64,000 bases of DNA from Lewinellaceae bacterium (GTDB lineage: Bacteria > Bacteroidota > Bacteroidia > Chitinophagales > Saprospiraceae), in the NCBI GenBank assembly GCA_020636215.1, contig JACJYG010000012.1:1-64000 (forward strand), written 5' to 3'. Shown here piece by piece: positions 52,020 to 58,676 of the stretch (within the stretch, counting starts at the first letter, position 1; every line of letters begins with the position of its first letter). The translations under genes and the position numbers were made by a program. Below the pieces are notes generated by a model, which saw only the letters and a list, made by a program, of their open reading frames with translations, searched no databases and had not been told where the DNA came from.

Positions 52020-52253
52020 ATGATTGCCATGCCAGCCACAGAACAGCCTCCATTAAATGATATTCAGCTGACCCTGTTGCGCCTGTTCAGCCGGGAGATG
52101 TCCCCCGATGAAGTGGCCGCTATACGCCGGCTACTGCTGGACTATTATGAGCATGCTCTTCAGGACGAGCTGCAGCGGGTAATCGAAGAGCAGAATATCT
52201 CCCCACAGGATTTTGAGGAACGCCTAAACCGGCAGCAACGTACATCGAAGTGA
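52020..52253 (+). CDS. antitoxin of PIN-family toxin-antitoxin pair
   Basis: A 77-residue protein (MIAMPATEQPPLNDIQLTLL; a second ATG 9 bases on is possible) with LFSREMSPDEVAAIRRLLLD and QDELQRVIEEQNISPQDFEE, typical of the small antitoxin preceding COG1569-type PIN toxins. Its TGA overlaps the toxin GTG by 3 bases (GTGA). It is on the plus strand, against the RHS genes on both sides. Confidence 0.75.
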   Translation: MIAMPATEQPPLNDIQLTLLRLFSREMSPDEVAAIRRLLLDYYEHALQDELQRVIEEQNISPQDFEERLNRQQRTSK

Positions 52254-52666
52254 AAGTTGTCATCGATACCAACTGCCTGATCGTTTCCATTCCCCGAAAG
52301 AACCCCGAGTATTGGCTGTACGAAGCTTTCTCCCGGGGCATGTTCGAGTGGGTAGTAAGTAATGAGGTTCTAACGGAATACGAAGAACAACTTGCCACGT
52401 TCTACTCTCCCAAAACGGCCGACCTGGTGCTGAAAATCCTATCAACTGCCTCCAATGTCATTTTCACGGAGCCTTATTTCAAATGGGCTCTAATCGAAGC
52501 AGATCCCGATGACAATAAGTTTTCCGACCTTGCTATTTCCGCTAATGCCAACTATCTGGTCACGCATGACAAGCATTTTCGAGTCCTGGATACTATTCCA
52601 TTTCCAACCGTAAAGGTGGTTGGGCTACCGGCTTTCAAAGCTATTCTTTTCCCGGAAGGGGCGTAG
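52250..52666 (+). CDS. PIN-domain toxin (COG1569 type)
   Basis: A 138-residue GTG-started protein: MKVVIDTNCLIVSIPRKNPE (first acidic residue), VLTEYEEQLATFYS (Glu), EADPDDNKFSDLAISANANY (two Asp) and LVTHDKHFRVLDTI. All PIN active-site acids are present, so the RNase should be functional. Its last codons (LFPEGA, TAG) coincide with the RHS-derived words GGGGCGTAGATGGCTTCC, meaning the stop codon is supplied by the invaded RHS sequence. Confidence 0.85.
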   Translation: MKVVIDTNCLIVSIPRKNPEYWLYEAFSRGMFEWVVSNEVLTEYEEQLATFYSPKTADLVLKILSTASNVIFTEPYFKWALIEADPDDNKFSDLAISANANYLVTHDKHFRVLDTIPFPTVKVVGLPAFKAILFPEGA

Positions 52667-52790
52667 ATGGCTTCCAGTACGCCGTCTTTATGATGACTGA
52701 GTGACGGGGTGACGCGTGACAGGGTGACGAGACAGGGTGATCTCCGCCCCCTCCAGGTTTCCCGCTCACCAAGTCTCCCCACCTCCCAAT
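52656..52790 (-). pseudogene. RHS core fragment beside the PIN module
   Basis: Minus-strand frame HHKDGVLEAIYAP corresponds to the RHS core YRDGVLEAIYAPDGR. It is interrupted exactly where the PIN toxin gene ends. To its right lies a GGGTGAC/GTGACAG short repeat (about 52697-52740) and then about 200 bases in which I see nothing recognisable. Confidence 0.65.
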
Positions 52791-52958
52791 CACCTGGCCA
52801 CCTCTTAAGGGGGCCCCATGATACGGCGCCAATGGAGGTAGGTAAGTTAAGGGAAATAAGGGGAGTTTGTATCCGGAAAATCTGAGCCTCGAGTTTACCA
52901 CAAAGCCCCTTTGACCAGATCGATGCCTAATTATCCACAATGCAAAGATTCGTAAATT

Positions 52959-53627
52959 TCATTCGACTGTTACCACAAAAGAAAGTGTATCTCTTCGGAC
53001 TACATTTCTTATTGTGTCATTTAATTCGGAGATTACTTTCATTGGATATTTCCCTTTAGCGTCAAAATAATGTCGAAAAAATGGCATTTTATCTCTTACC
53101 AAATATGTGGTTCCCATAATAAAACCAGGAGTATTCTCCTTTGAAAAGGTGTAAATAATGACTTTAGTATTGGGAGGGGTTACAGAAATCACTGTAAATT
53201 CAAAATAGTTTCCCGAATCAATTTTCATGCCATCTTCATAAACAATCCTAATTGGCATTCCTTTTTCCTCGACCAACTCTCCTTCTTCACTAAACCTCTG
53301 CCCAAACATTGCAGAGCCATCACCCTCTTCATTATAAAAATAATATGATTTGACTTTCCCACTTGGATAGTAATAAGTACATGAACCGGTCTGCTTTCCA
53401 TTATTAAAATGAGCTTTGACTTCCAGGTTCCCGTTTTCATAAAACCAAAGCCCTAAACTATCTGCTTTCAATTGCTGATTGTACCAAACCTTTGATTTTA
53501 AATTCCCATTATTATACCAATCTTCATGTACAATTCTATCAGGAGATATTTGGTCCGGTTTTTTGCCAAATTGACACCCTACGCATAAAATAAAAAAAAA
53601 TGCAACTCCGAACTTAATTCTTCTCAT
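52959..53627 (-). CDS. candidate immunity lipoprotein D (MORN/YwqK-like)
   Basis: A 222-residue protein from MRRIKFGVAFFFILCVGC, a lipoprotein signal (lipobox CVGC); the start is 14 bases inside the end of toxin D. It has repeated HEDWYNNGNLKSKVWYN, GLWFYENGNLEVKAHFNNG and CTYYYPSGKVKSYYFYNEEG strands, the YwqK/MORN-type antitoxin repeat, then a beta-rich C-terminus. YwqK-like proteins are recurrent immunity partners of polymorphic toxins. The lipid anchor implies protection in the periplasm. Confidence 0.72.
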   Translation of the reverse strand: MRRIKFGVAFFFILCVGCQFGKKPDQISPDRIVHEDWYNNGNLKSKVWYNQQLKADSLGLWFYENGNLEVKAHFNNGKQTGSCTYYYPSGKVKSYYFYNEEGDGSAMFGQRFSEEGELVEEKGMPIRIVYEDGMKIDSGNYFEFTVISVTPPNTKVIIYTFSKENTPGFIMGTTYLVRDKMPFFRHYFDAKGKYPMKVISELNDTIRNVVRRDTLSFVVTVE

Positions 53628-54413
53628 AATCCTTTGAATAAATAGTGTCTCTTTTGTATTCATTAGTAGCCCCAGGAACTCGAGTGAATCTGATAGTCAT
53701 TGTATCTCCCTCTCTTGGCTTAGGGATATTTTGTTCAATCATATCCGCCGCATCTTTACCTTCACTGATTCCTAACCCTAAATTTTCAATTGCATTAGCC
53801 ATCACTGATGCTTTATTGGCAGCATCATACATTACCCCGCCCGCTTCTCCAGGTTTAATTGCATTCAATTCATTCTCTGAAAAAATAGCAGTAGCTCCTC
53901 CTTTTGCATTAGGTAATGCTTGTGTGCCATTAGAATTTAGGGGAGTATCTGATAAAGTCTCAATACCTGTCCCGGAGTGAGTATAATTTTCATCTTCAAA
54001 GTCAGATGATTTTGGATTTCCTTCTGCTCGTAATTGGCCCTGTATCCATTTTCCTGCATCATTAAATTGATTTCTGGCATAGGAAAATCCATCTTTGGCA
54101 ATAGAAGCGCCTTCAATTGCAACAGTTTTGACCCCCTCCCATGTATTTCGAAGCATTTTTAGGGATAACAAATCAGAAGGTTTGTCGATTGGTTGCATCT
54201 GGGGTTTATATTTCTGCAACCCCCACAAATCAATATTCCCCACCGGCTCATTCTCCGCATAATTATACGTACTCACCCATGGGAACTGATCCGCAGCCGG
54301 ATCCACCCCTGTAAACCGCCCGATGACCGGATCATACCACCGTGCTCCATATTCATACAAGTTCGCTCCATAATCCTCATTCAGCTCTTTGCCATTATAC
54401 AGGTACTTGTTCT
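53614..54413 (-). CDS. orphan RHS C-terminal toxin cassette D
   Basis: Core end YNGKELNEDYGANLYEYGAR, GRFTGVDPAADQFPWVSTYN and junction PVGNIDLWGL (an L-W-G variant of DPxGL), then an intact toxin region of about 210 residues: MLRNTWEGVKTVAIEGASIA, AGKWIQGQLRAEGN, ATAIFSENELNAIKPGEAGG, ENLGLGISEGKDAADMIEQN and the end TMTIRFTRVPGATNEYKRDT. It ends at 53614 and overlaps the immunity gene by 14 bases. No homopolymer break is seen, so of the cassettes this one looks most intact. The region before 54413 is disrupted by palindromic insertions. Toxin family unknown to me. Confidence 0.68.
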
Positions 54414-54416
54414 TCC

Positions 54417-54501
54417 CGACCTTTCAGGTACGGGACCTTCGCTGCGCTTCGGCCGGAGCCACTGTCTCATACCCCGCCTTCGCCCTCAGGGGCTACGGCG
54501 G
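54417..54501. repeat. two palindromic insertions in RHS core (cassette D)
   Basis: CCCGACC...GGTACGGG (about 54417-54435) and CCGCCTTCGCC / GGCTACGGCGG (54474-54501), identical in order and flanks to those in cassette B. They introduce stops into the core between GMGHMGP and KYLYNGKE. Confidence 0.75.
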
Positions 54502-54935
54502 ACGAAGCAGGGCCCCATATGCCCCATGCCGAACGGGTAATAGTGCGCTTTCCCGGCCTCCGGCACGGGACCTCCGCTCTTTAACCGCCATAGCCTCTGG
54601 CGACGGCGGTGCGCTCCGGCTTGGGTAATCTCCAACTCATTCTCCGGCGTACCAGGGTTATCCTTTATTTCAATGAAACTATCTTCGTTAAAGTCAGCAA
54701 AAGCCAACCGGGTGTTGCCCAAGTGATCCTGATGCCAATACTCCGCTACAAAACGGCTAATATCGCCTTCGCTGCGGTTGCTGCCGGACGGGTATTCCGC
54801 CACCAGGCGGCCGTCGGGGGCGTAGATGGCTTCCAGTACGCCGTCGCGGTACTCTACCCCACCGTCATATTCTACTTCTCCGAACTCGCCGTCCTTTTTC
54901 CACTTTCGGCCTGTAGCGTCGTAGGTGAGGGACAT
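54486..54935 (-). pseudogene. RHS core fragment upstream of cassette D
   Basis: A 149-residue frame: MSLTYDATGRKWKKDGEFGE, YDGGVEYRDGVLEAIYAPDG, RLVAEYPSGSNRSEGDISRF, VAEYWHQDHLGNTRLAFADF, then ITQ, the 24-residue palindrome-encoded insertion (AGAHRRRQRLWRLKSGG...), AHYYPFGMGHMGP and the stop made by the next insertion. YDATGRKW is the standard RHS repeat ending. It is the longest surviving core fragment and includes a hairpin at 54584-54610. Confidence 0.78.
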
Positions 54936-55007
54936 GGCGCCCTTCGTCGTAGGCTTACGTCTTTTACTCTGGATTATTACCTCCTCGGTCTATCATCCAA
55001 CATGATC

Positions 55008-55238
55008 TTAGAACCACCAAAATTTTTGTCGGGTCAAAAATGACGAGAGTCCTTTTGCATTGTATAGTCCTATTGACCAAATCTGCCCCCTCTTAGAAAG
55101 CCAAGCCCAATTAAGCATTGTAGCAAGCACTTGTCTCTCGTATTCCTTATCGCCGATTACAGCTATTTTCATCCCATCTGGATCATAGGCAACGATTGGC
55201 ATATTTCCAACAGTGTAGCTACGCTCAACAATTCTCAC
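55008..55238 (-). pseudogene. truncated RHS toxin cassette E
   Basis: Reads MPIVAYDPDGM (RHS junction) followed by KIAVIGDKEYERQVLATMLN and WLSKRGQIWSIGLYNAKG, then unrelated residues to a stop at 55008. The GDxEYxxQV...L..L..S..G pattern is like the start of M91-type metallopeptidase toxins (low confidence). Both the RHS core and the rest of the toxin are missing. It abuts the sulfatase stop codon, marking the upstream boundary of the island. Confidence 0.6.
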
Positions 55239-56596
55239 TCCACTCCCCAGAAACTCCCCTCGGCCGCCACCGCTTTCTTATGCTGTTCAATCTCCGCCAT
55301 CAGTTCCTGCACCATATCCGGCCGGGCGTCCGACAGGTCGTATTGCTCGGAAGGATCTGTTTCCAGGTTAAAAAGCAGGGGTAGTTTGCCGTTGAAATAA
55401 TCCCGGCCCGTTTGGCTGGAGGTAATAATATGCAATTTCCAGGCGCCCTTGCGCACGGCCTGCAACTCGTGGGGCCCGTAGTAGAAATAAGGGTTGTCGA
55501 GCAGCGAAGAATCCATTTCCCCCAGCAGCAGGCTGGAAATATCCCTGCCATCGACGCTGCGGCCATCCTCCGGTGGGCCTTGGCCGGCCAGGGCCAGGCA
55601 GGTGGTGTACAGGTCGAGTGTGCTGGCCGGTTGCAGTTGCAGCGCTCCTGCTTCAATCGTTCCGGGCCACCAGGCGATGCCAGGCTCCCGCATACCGCCC
55701 TCCCAGGTGCTGCCCTTGCCGTCGCGCAGGAGTCCGGCCGAGCCGCCCAGTTCATTTTTGATGATCCAGGGGCCGTTGTCGCTGGTGAAGAAAACCAGGG
55801 TGTTTTTGTCCAGGCCTTCGGCTTTCAGTAATTCCAGGATCTCGCCGGCGCTCCAGTCGATCTCTTCCACTACGTCTCCGTAGGCGCCCCGTGGGGATCT
55901 TCCGGCAAATTTTTCCCCTGGGTGCAGGGGCACGTGCGGCATGGCGTAGGGCAGGTAGACGAAAAAGGGCTCCTTTTTATGCTTTCGGATAAACGCCTTG
56001 GCGCGCGCCGTGTATAGGGCGGTCAATTGTGTTTGATCCGGATTCAGTTGCAGGGTGTCGTTGCCTTCCATTAGGGCGATGGGCGGATGTTGAGGGGGCA
56101 GCATATCGTTGCTGTAGGGTAAGCCCACGTACTCGTCGAAGCCGTTTTGAAGGGGAAGATATTCCTTTTTAGTGGTACCCAGATGCCACTTTCCATAGCA
56201 GGCAGTGGCGTAGCCGGCCTGCTTCAAACCTTCCGCTAACGTCCATTCCCGGGGGTGGATGCACCGTTCGGATTTGGGGTACAACACCCAATCGAAGCCG
56301 GAACGTACGGGGAAGCGCCCGGTCAGTAGGGCATAGCGGCTGGCGGAACAAGCGGGTGAGCCAGAATAGAAATTGGTGAACTTCATGCCCTCGGCCGCCA
56401 TGCGGTCCAGATTGGGGGTGCGAATAGTGGGGTGGCCATAGGCCGACAAGTCGCCGTAGCCGAGGTCATCGGAGAACAGGATGACGATATTCGGAAGTTC
56501 CCTCCCGGCCTCCCTTTCAGGCAGGATTCGGGAGCGGCTTCCCAACAGTAAAAAGCTGGCCAGGCCAGATATCAGGAAAAGCAAACGGTATTTCAT
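55235..56596 (-). CDS. secreted sulfatase (formylglycine-dependent)
   Basis: A 453-residue type I sulfatase from MKYRLLFLISGLASFLLLGS (signal peptide; a longer in-frame start 222 bases upstream is less likely). Metal-binding NIVILFSDDLGYGDLSAYG, the formylglycine site CSASRYALLTGR (Cys83, to be oxidised by an FGE/anSME), GYATACYGKWHLG, and TLVFFTSDNGPWIIKN complete the active site. It would hydrolyse sulfate esters of glycans or aryl sulfates in the periplasm. It is divergent from a GH5 glycosidase, suggesting a small sulfated-polysaccharide locus. No SusCD pair is visible nearby. Confidence 0.93.
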   Translation of the reverse strand: MKYRLLFLISGLASFLLLGSRSRILPEREAGRELPNIVILFSDDLGYGDLSAYGHPTIRTPNLDRMAAEGMKFTNFYSGSPACSASRYALLTGRFPVRSGFDWVLYPKSERCIHPREWTLAEGLKQAGYATACYGKWHLGTTKKEYLPLQNGFDEYVGLPYSNDMLPPQHPPIALMEGNDTLQLNPDQTQLTALYTARAKAFIRKHKKEPFFVYLPYAMPHVPLHPGEKFAGRSPRGAYGDVVEEIDWSAGEILELLKAEGLDKNTLVFFTSDNGPWIIKNELGGSAGLLRDGKGSTWEGGMREPGIAWWPGTIEAGALQLQPASTLDLYTTCLALAGQGPPEDGRSVDGRDISSLLLGEMDSSLLDNPYFYYGPHELQAVRKGAWKLHIITSSQTGRDYFNGKLPLLFNLETDPSEQYDLSDARPDMVQELMAEIEQHKKAVAAEGSFWGVE

Positions 56597-56712
56597 AGCA
56601 GTGCGATCAATGAAAAGGTTCAAAGTAATAAAAGCACTTGAAATAATAGCAACAGCAGCGCCTGAATCCTGGCTCGGCCTGTGAATAGCCGTACAGAGGC
56701 GCCTGGATTTGC

Positions 56713-56720
56713 TATATTTG
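56713..56720 (+). promoter_or_regulatory. -7 element (TATATTTG) of the GH5 gene
   Basis: TATATTTG is an exact TAnnTTTG match 21 bases before the GH5 ATG at 56742. A -33 TTG at the normal distance is not clear. Confidence 0.45.
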
Positions 56721-56741
56721 CCACGCATAATCTGTGTCAAA

Positions 56742-58043
56742 ATGCCAAAATTTTTTCTTTTCGCCGGGCTTTTATTCCTGGCCAGGCCGACCGATATGAA
56801 CGCACAGGAATTTGTCACCGTTCAAGGCGCGCAATTCATCCGAAACGGCGCTCCTTACCACTTTCTGGGAACCAACCTCTGGTACGGGATCAACCTTGCC
56901 TCACAGGGGCCAGGCGGCGACCGGGAACGCCTGATCCGGGAACTCGACCGGCTACAGGCGCTTCAGGTTGATAACCTGCGCATCATGGCGGCCAGCGAAG
57001 GGCCCGATGAGGCCCCCTGGCGGATGTCGCCGGCTTTGCAACCCGCAGAAGGCAGCTACAACGATACCCTCTGGGACGCCCTCGATTTCCTGTTGGCGGA
57101 GATGGGCAAACGGGATATGGTGGCGGTAGTCTGCCTGGGTAACTTCTGGCCCTGGTCGGGAGGTATGGCCCAGTATGTTTCCTGGCAGGAAGGTAGCCTC
57201 ATTCCCTACCCGCCACCGGCCGATGGCGGCGACTGGCTGAAATACATGCTGTACAGCGCCCGTTTTTATAAAAATGAACCCGCCAAAGCGGCCTATTGGG
57301 CGCACCTGGAAAAGTTGATCACCCGGACAAATACCTACACCGGCCTTCCTTACCGGGACGACCCAACGATCATGGCCTGGCAACTGGCTAATGAGCCCAG
57401 AGGCATGTTATCGGCCCGAGCTTATCGGAAATGGATCAAAGAATCGGCCACCCGGATCAAAGAACTTGACCCTAACCACCTGGTCTGTATCGGAAGTGAG
57501 GGCAACACGCCGGCTCCTACCGGAAACCACTTCCGAAAAGACCACCACTTCGGGCTGATCGACTATACAACCATTCACATCTGGGTTCAAAACTGGCAGT
57601 GGTACGACCCCCACCGCCCGGAAGAAACATTCGAAAAGGCCTTGCAAAAGGCGACCCATTATGTAGACAAGCATCTCAGGAAGGCCGAAAAGCTAAACAA
57701 GCCGATGGTGCTGGAAGAATTTGGTATGGCCAGAGACGATGACAACCATTCCGATACAGCCTCTGTAGCCTGGCGGGATCGCTATTACACGGCTATTTTT
57801 GGCCTGGTGCACCGTCTGGCGCAGGAAGGCAGCCCTATGGCCGGGTGCAATTTCTGGGCATGGGGTGGCGAAGGCCGGCCGCGGGAACCACACAGTATCT
57901 GGAAATCCGGCGATGCTTTTATTGGCGATCCTCCGCATGAGTTCCAGGGCTGGTATTCGGTATACGACAAGGATGCCTCCACACTGGAAGTTATCAAGGC
58001 GTATGCTGAAAATATAAAGGCCGTTGGGAATACTATTCCCTGA
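56742..58043 (+). CDS. GH5-family glycoside hydrolase (beta-mannanase-like)
   Basis: A 433-residue secreted enzyme (MPKFFLFAGLLFLARPTD signal, start placed after the -7 element). The (beta/alpha)8 fold is indicated by FIRNGAPYHFLGTNLWYG, LGNFWPWSGGMAQY, IMAWQLANEPRG (acid/base Glu in NEP), IDYTTIHIWVQNWQWY and MVLEEFGMARDDD (nucleophile Glu), ending CNFWAWGGEGRPREP. The WQLANEPR and H-W-x-NW patterns match GH5 subfamily 7 beta-mannanases. It likely degrades mannan-type polysaccharide outside the cytoplasm, in concert with the divergent sulfatase. Confidence 0.88.
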   Translation: MPKFFLFAGLLFLARPTDMNAQEFVTVQGAQFIRNGAPYHFLGTNLWYGINLASQGPGGDRERLIRELDRLQALQVDNLRIMAASEGPDEAPWRMSPALQPAEGSYNDTLWDALDFLLAEMGKRDMVAVVCLGNFWPWSGGMAQYVSWQEGSLIPYPPPADGGDWLKYMLYSARFYKNEPAKAAYWAHLEKLITRTNTYTGLPYRDDPTIMAWQLANEPRGMLSARAYRKWIKESATRIKELDPNHLVCIGSEGNTPAPTGNHFRKDHHFGLIDYTTIHIWVQNWQWYDPHRPEETFEKALQKATHYVDKHLRKAEKLNKPMVLEEFGMARDDDNHSDTASVAWRDRYYTAIFGLVHRLAQEGSPMAGCNFWAWGGEGRPREPHSIWKSGDAFIGDPPHEFQGWYSVYDKDASTLEVIKAYAENIKAVGNTIP

Positions 58044-58132
58044 ATTTTTGTATATCGCTTCGTTCAGCCATTTTAGACAATTTGAACAAGCCTGATTTGC
58101 GCAATCCTTAAATTTTAATAAATAGCTTCAAT

Positions 58133-58585
58133 ATGAGAATCATATTTGTTTCCTCGATCTTCGCCCTGCTGCTAACAGGCTGCCAGAGCGGTATTCAAAA
58201 AGATGACGCTGCTGCTATTGAACAAGCCAAACAAGAGATCCTGCAGGCAGAAAAGGACTTCGCCGAAATGGCCGATGCGGCAGGTGTACAGGCCGCTTTC
58301 CTGGCTTTCGCCGCCGAGAACGCCGTTTTAAACCGCGACAATGACCTTTATCAGGGACTCGATGCGATACAGCGTTACTTTGAACAGAGCCCATTGAGAA
58401 ATGTATCCCTGCAATGGCAAGCCGATTTTGTGGATGCCGCCGCTTCCGGAGACATGGGATATACCTATGGCCGCTATGTCTTTGTAGCAGAAGACCCAGC
58501 CGGCAAACCGATCCGTACGGCCGGTATTTTCCATACGGTCTGGAAAAAACAGCCGGATGGAAAATGGAAGTTTGTTTATGACTGA
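58133..58585 (+). CDS. SnoaL/DUF4440-like lipoprotein
   Basis: A 150-residue protein with lipoprotein signal MRIIFVSSIFALLLTGC. The mature part (AKQEILQAEKDFAEMADAAG, FLAFAAENAVLNRDNDLYQG, MGYTYGRYVFVAEDPAGKPI, HTVWKKQPDGKWKFVYD) is an NTF2-like/DUF4440 fold, used for small-molecule binding or catalysis; no substrate can be assigned. The metalloprotease gene begins 92 bases after its stop. Confidence 0.8.
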   Translation: MRIIFVSSIFALLLTGCQSGIQKDDAAAIEQAKQEILQAEKDFAEMADAAGVQAAFLAFAAENAVLNRDNDLYQGLDAIQRYFEQSPLRNVSLQWQADFVDAAASGDMGYTYGRYVFVAEDPAGKPIRTAGIFHTVWKKQPDGKWKFVYD

Positions 58586-58676
58586 TGTTGGCAAAGCCAG
58601 GTTTTTTGAACAAAAAATGCCCGTTGCTATTTATTTTGTGGCACACATTGGAAAAAGTTTAAAATACCCTTTGCAC

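Noticed and set aside
56597..56818. Longer N-terminus for the sulfatase
   Set aside because: The start at 56596 gives a normal signal peptide; the extension would overlap the divergent promoter of the GH5 gene.
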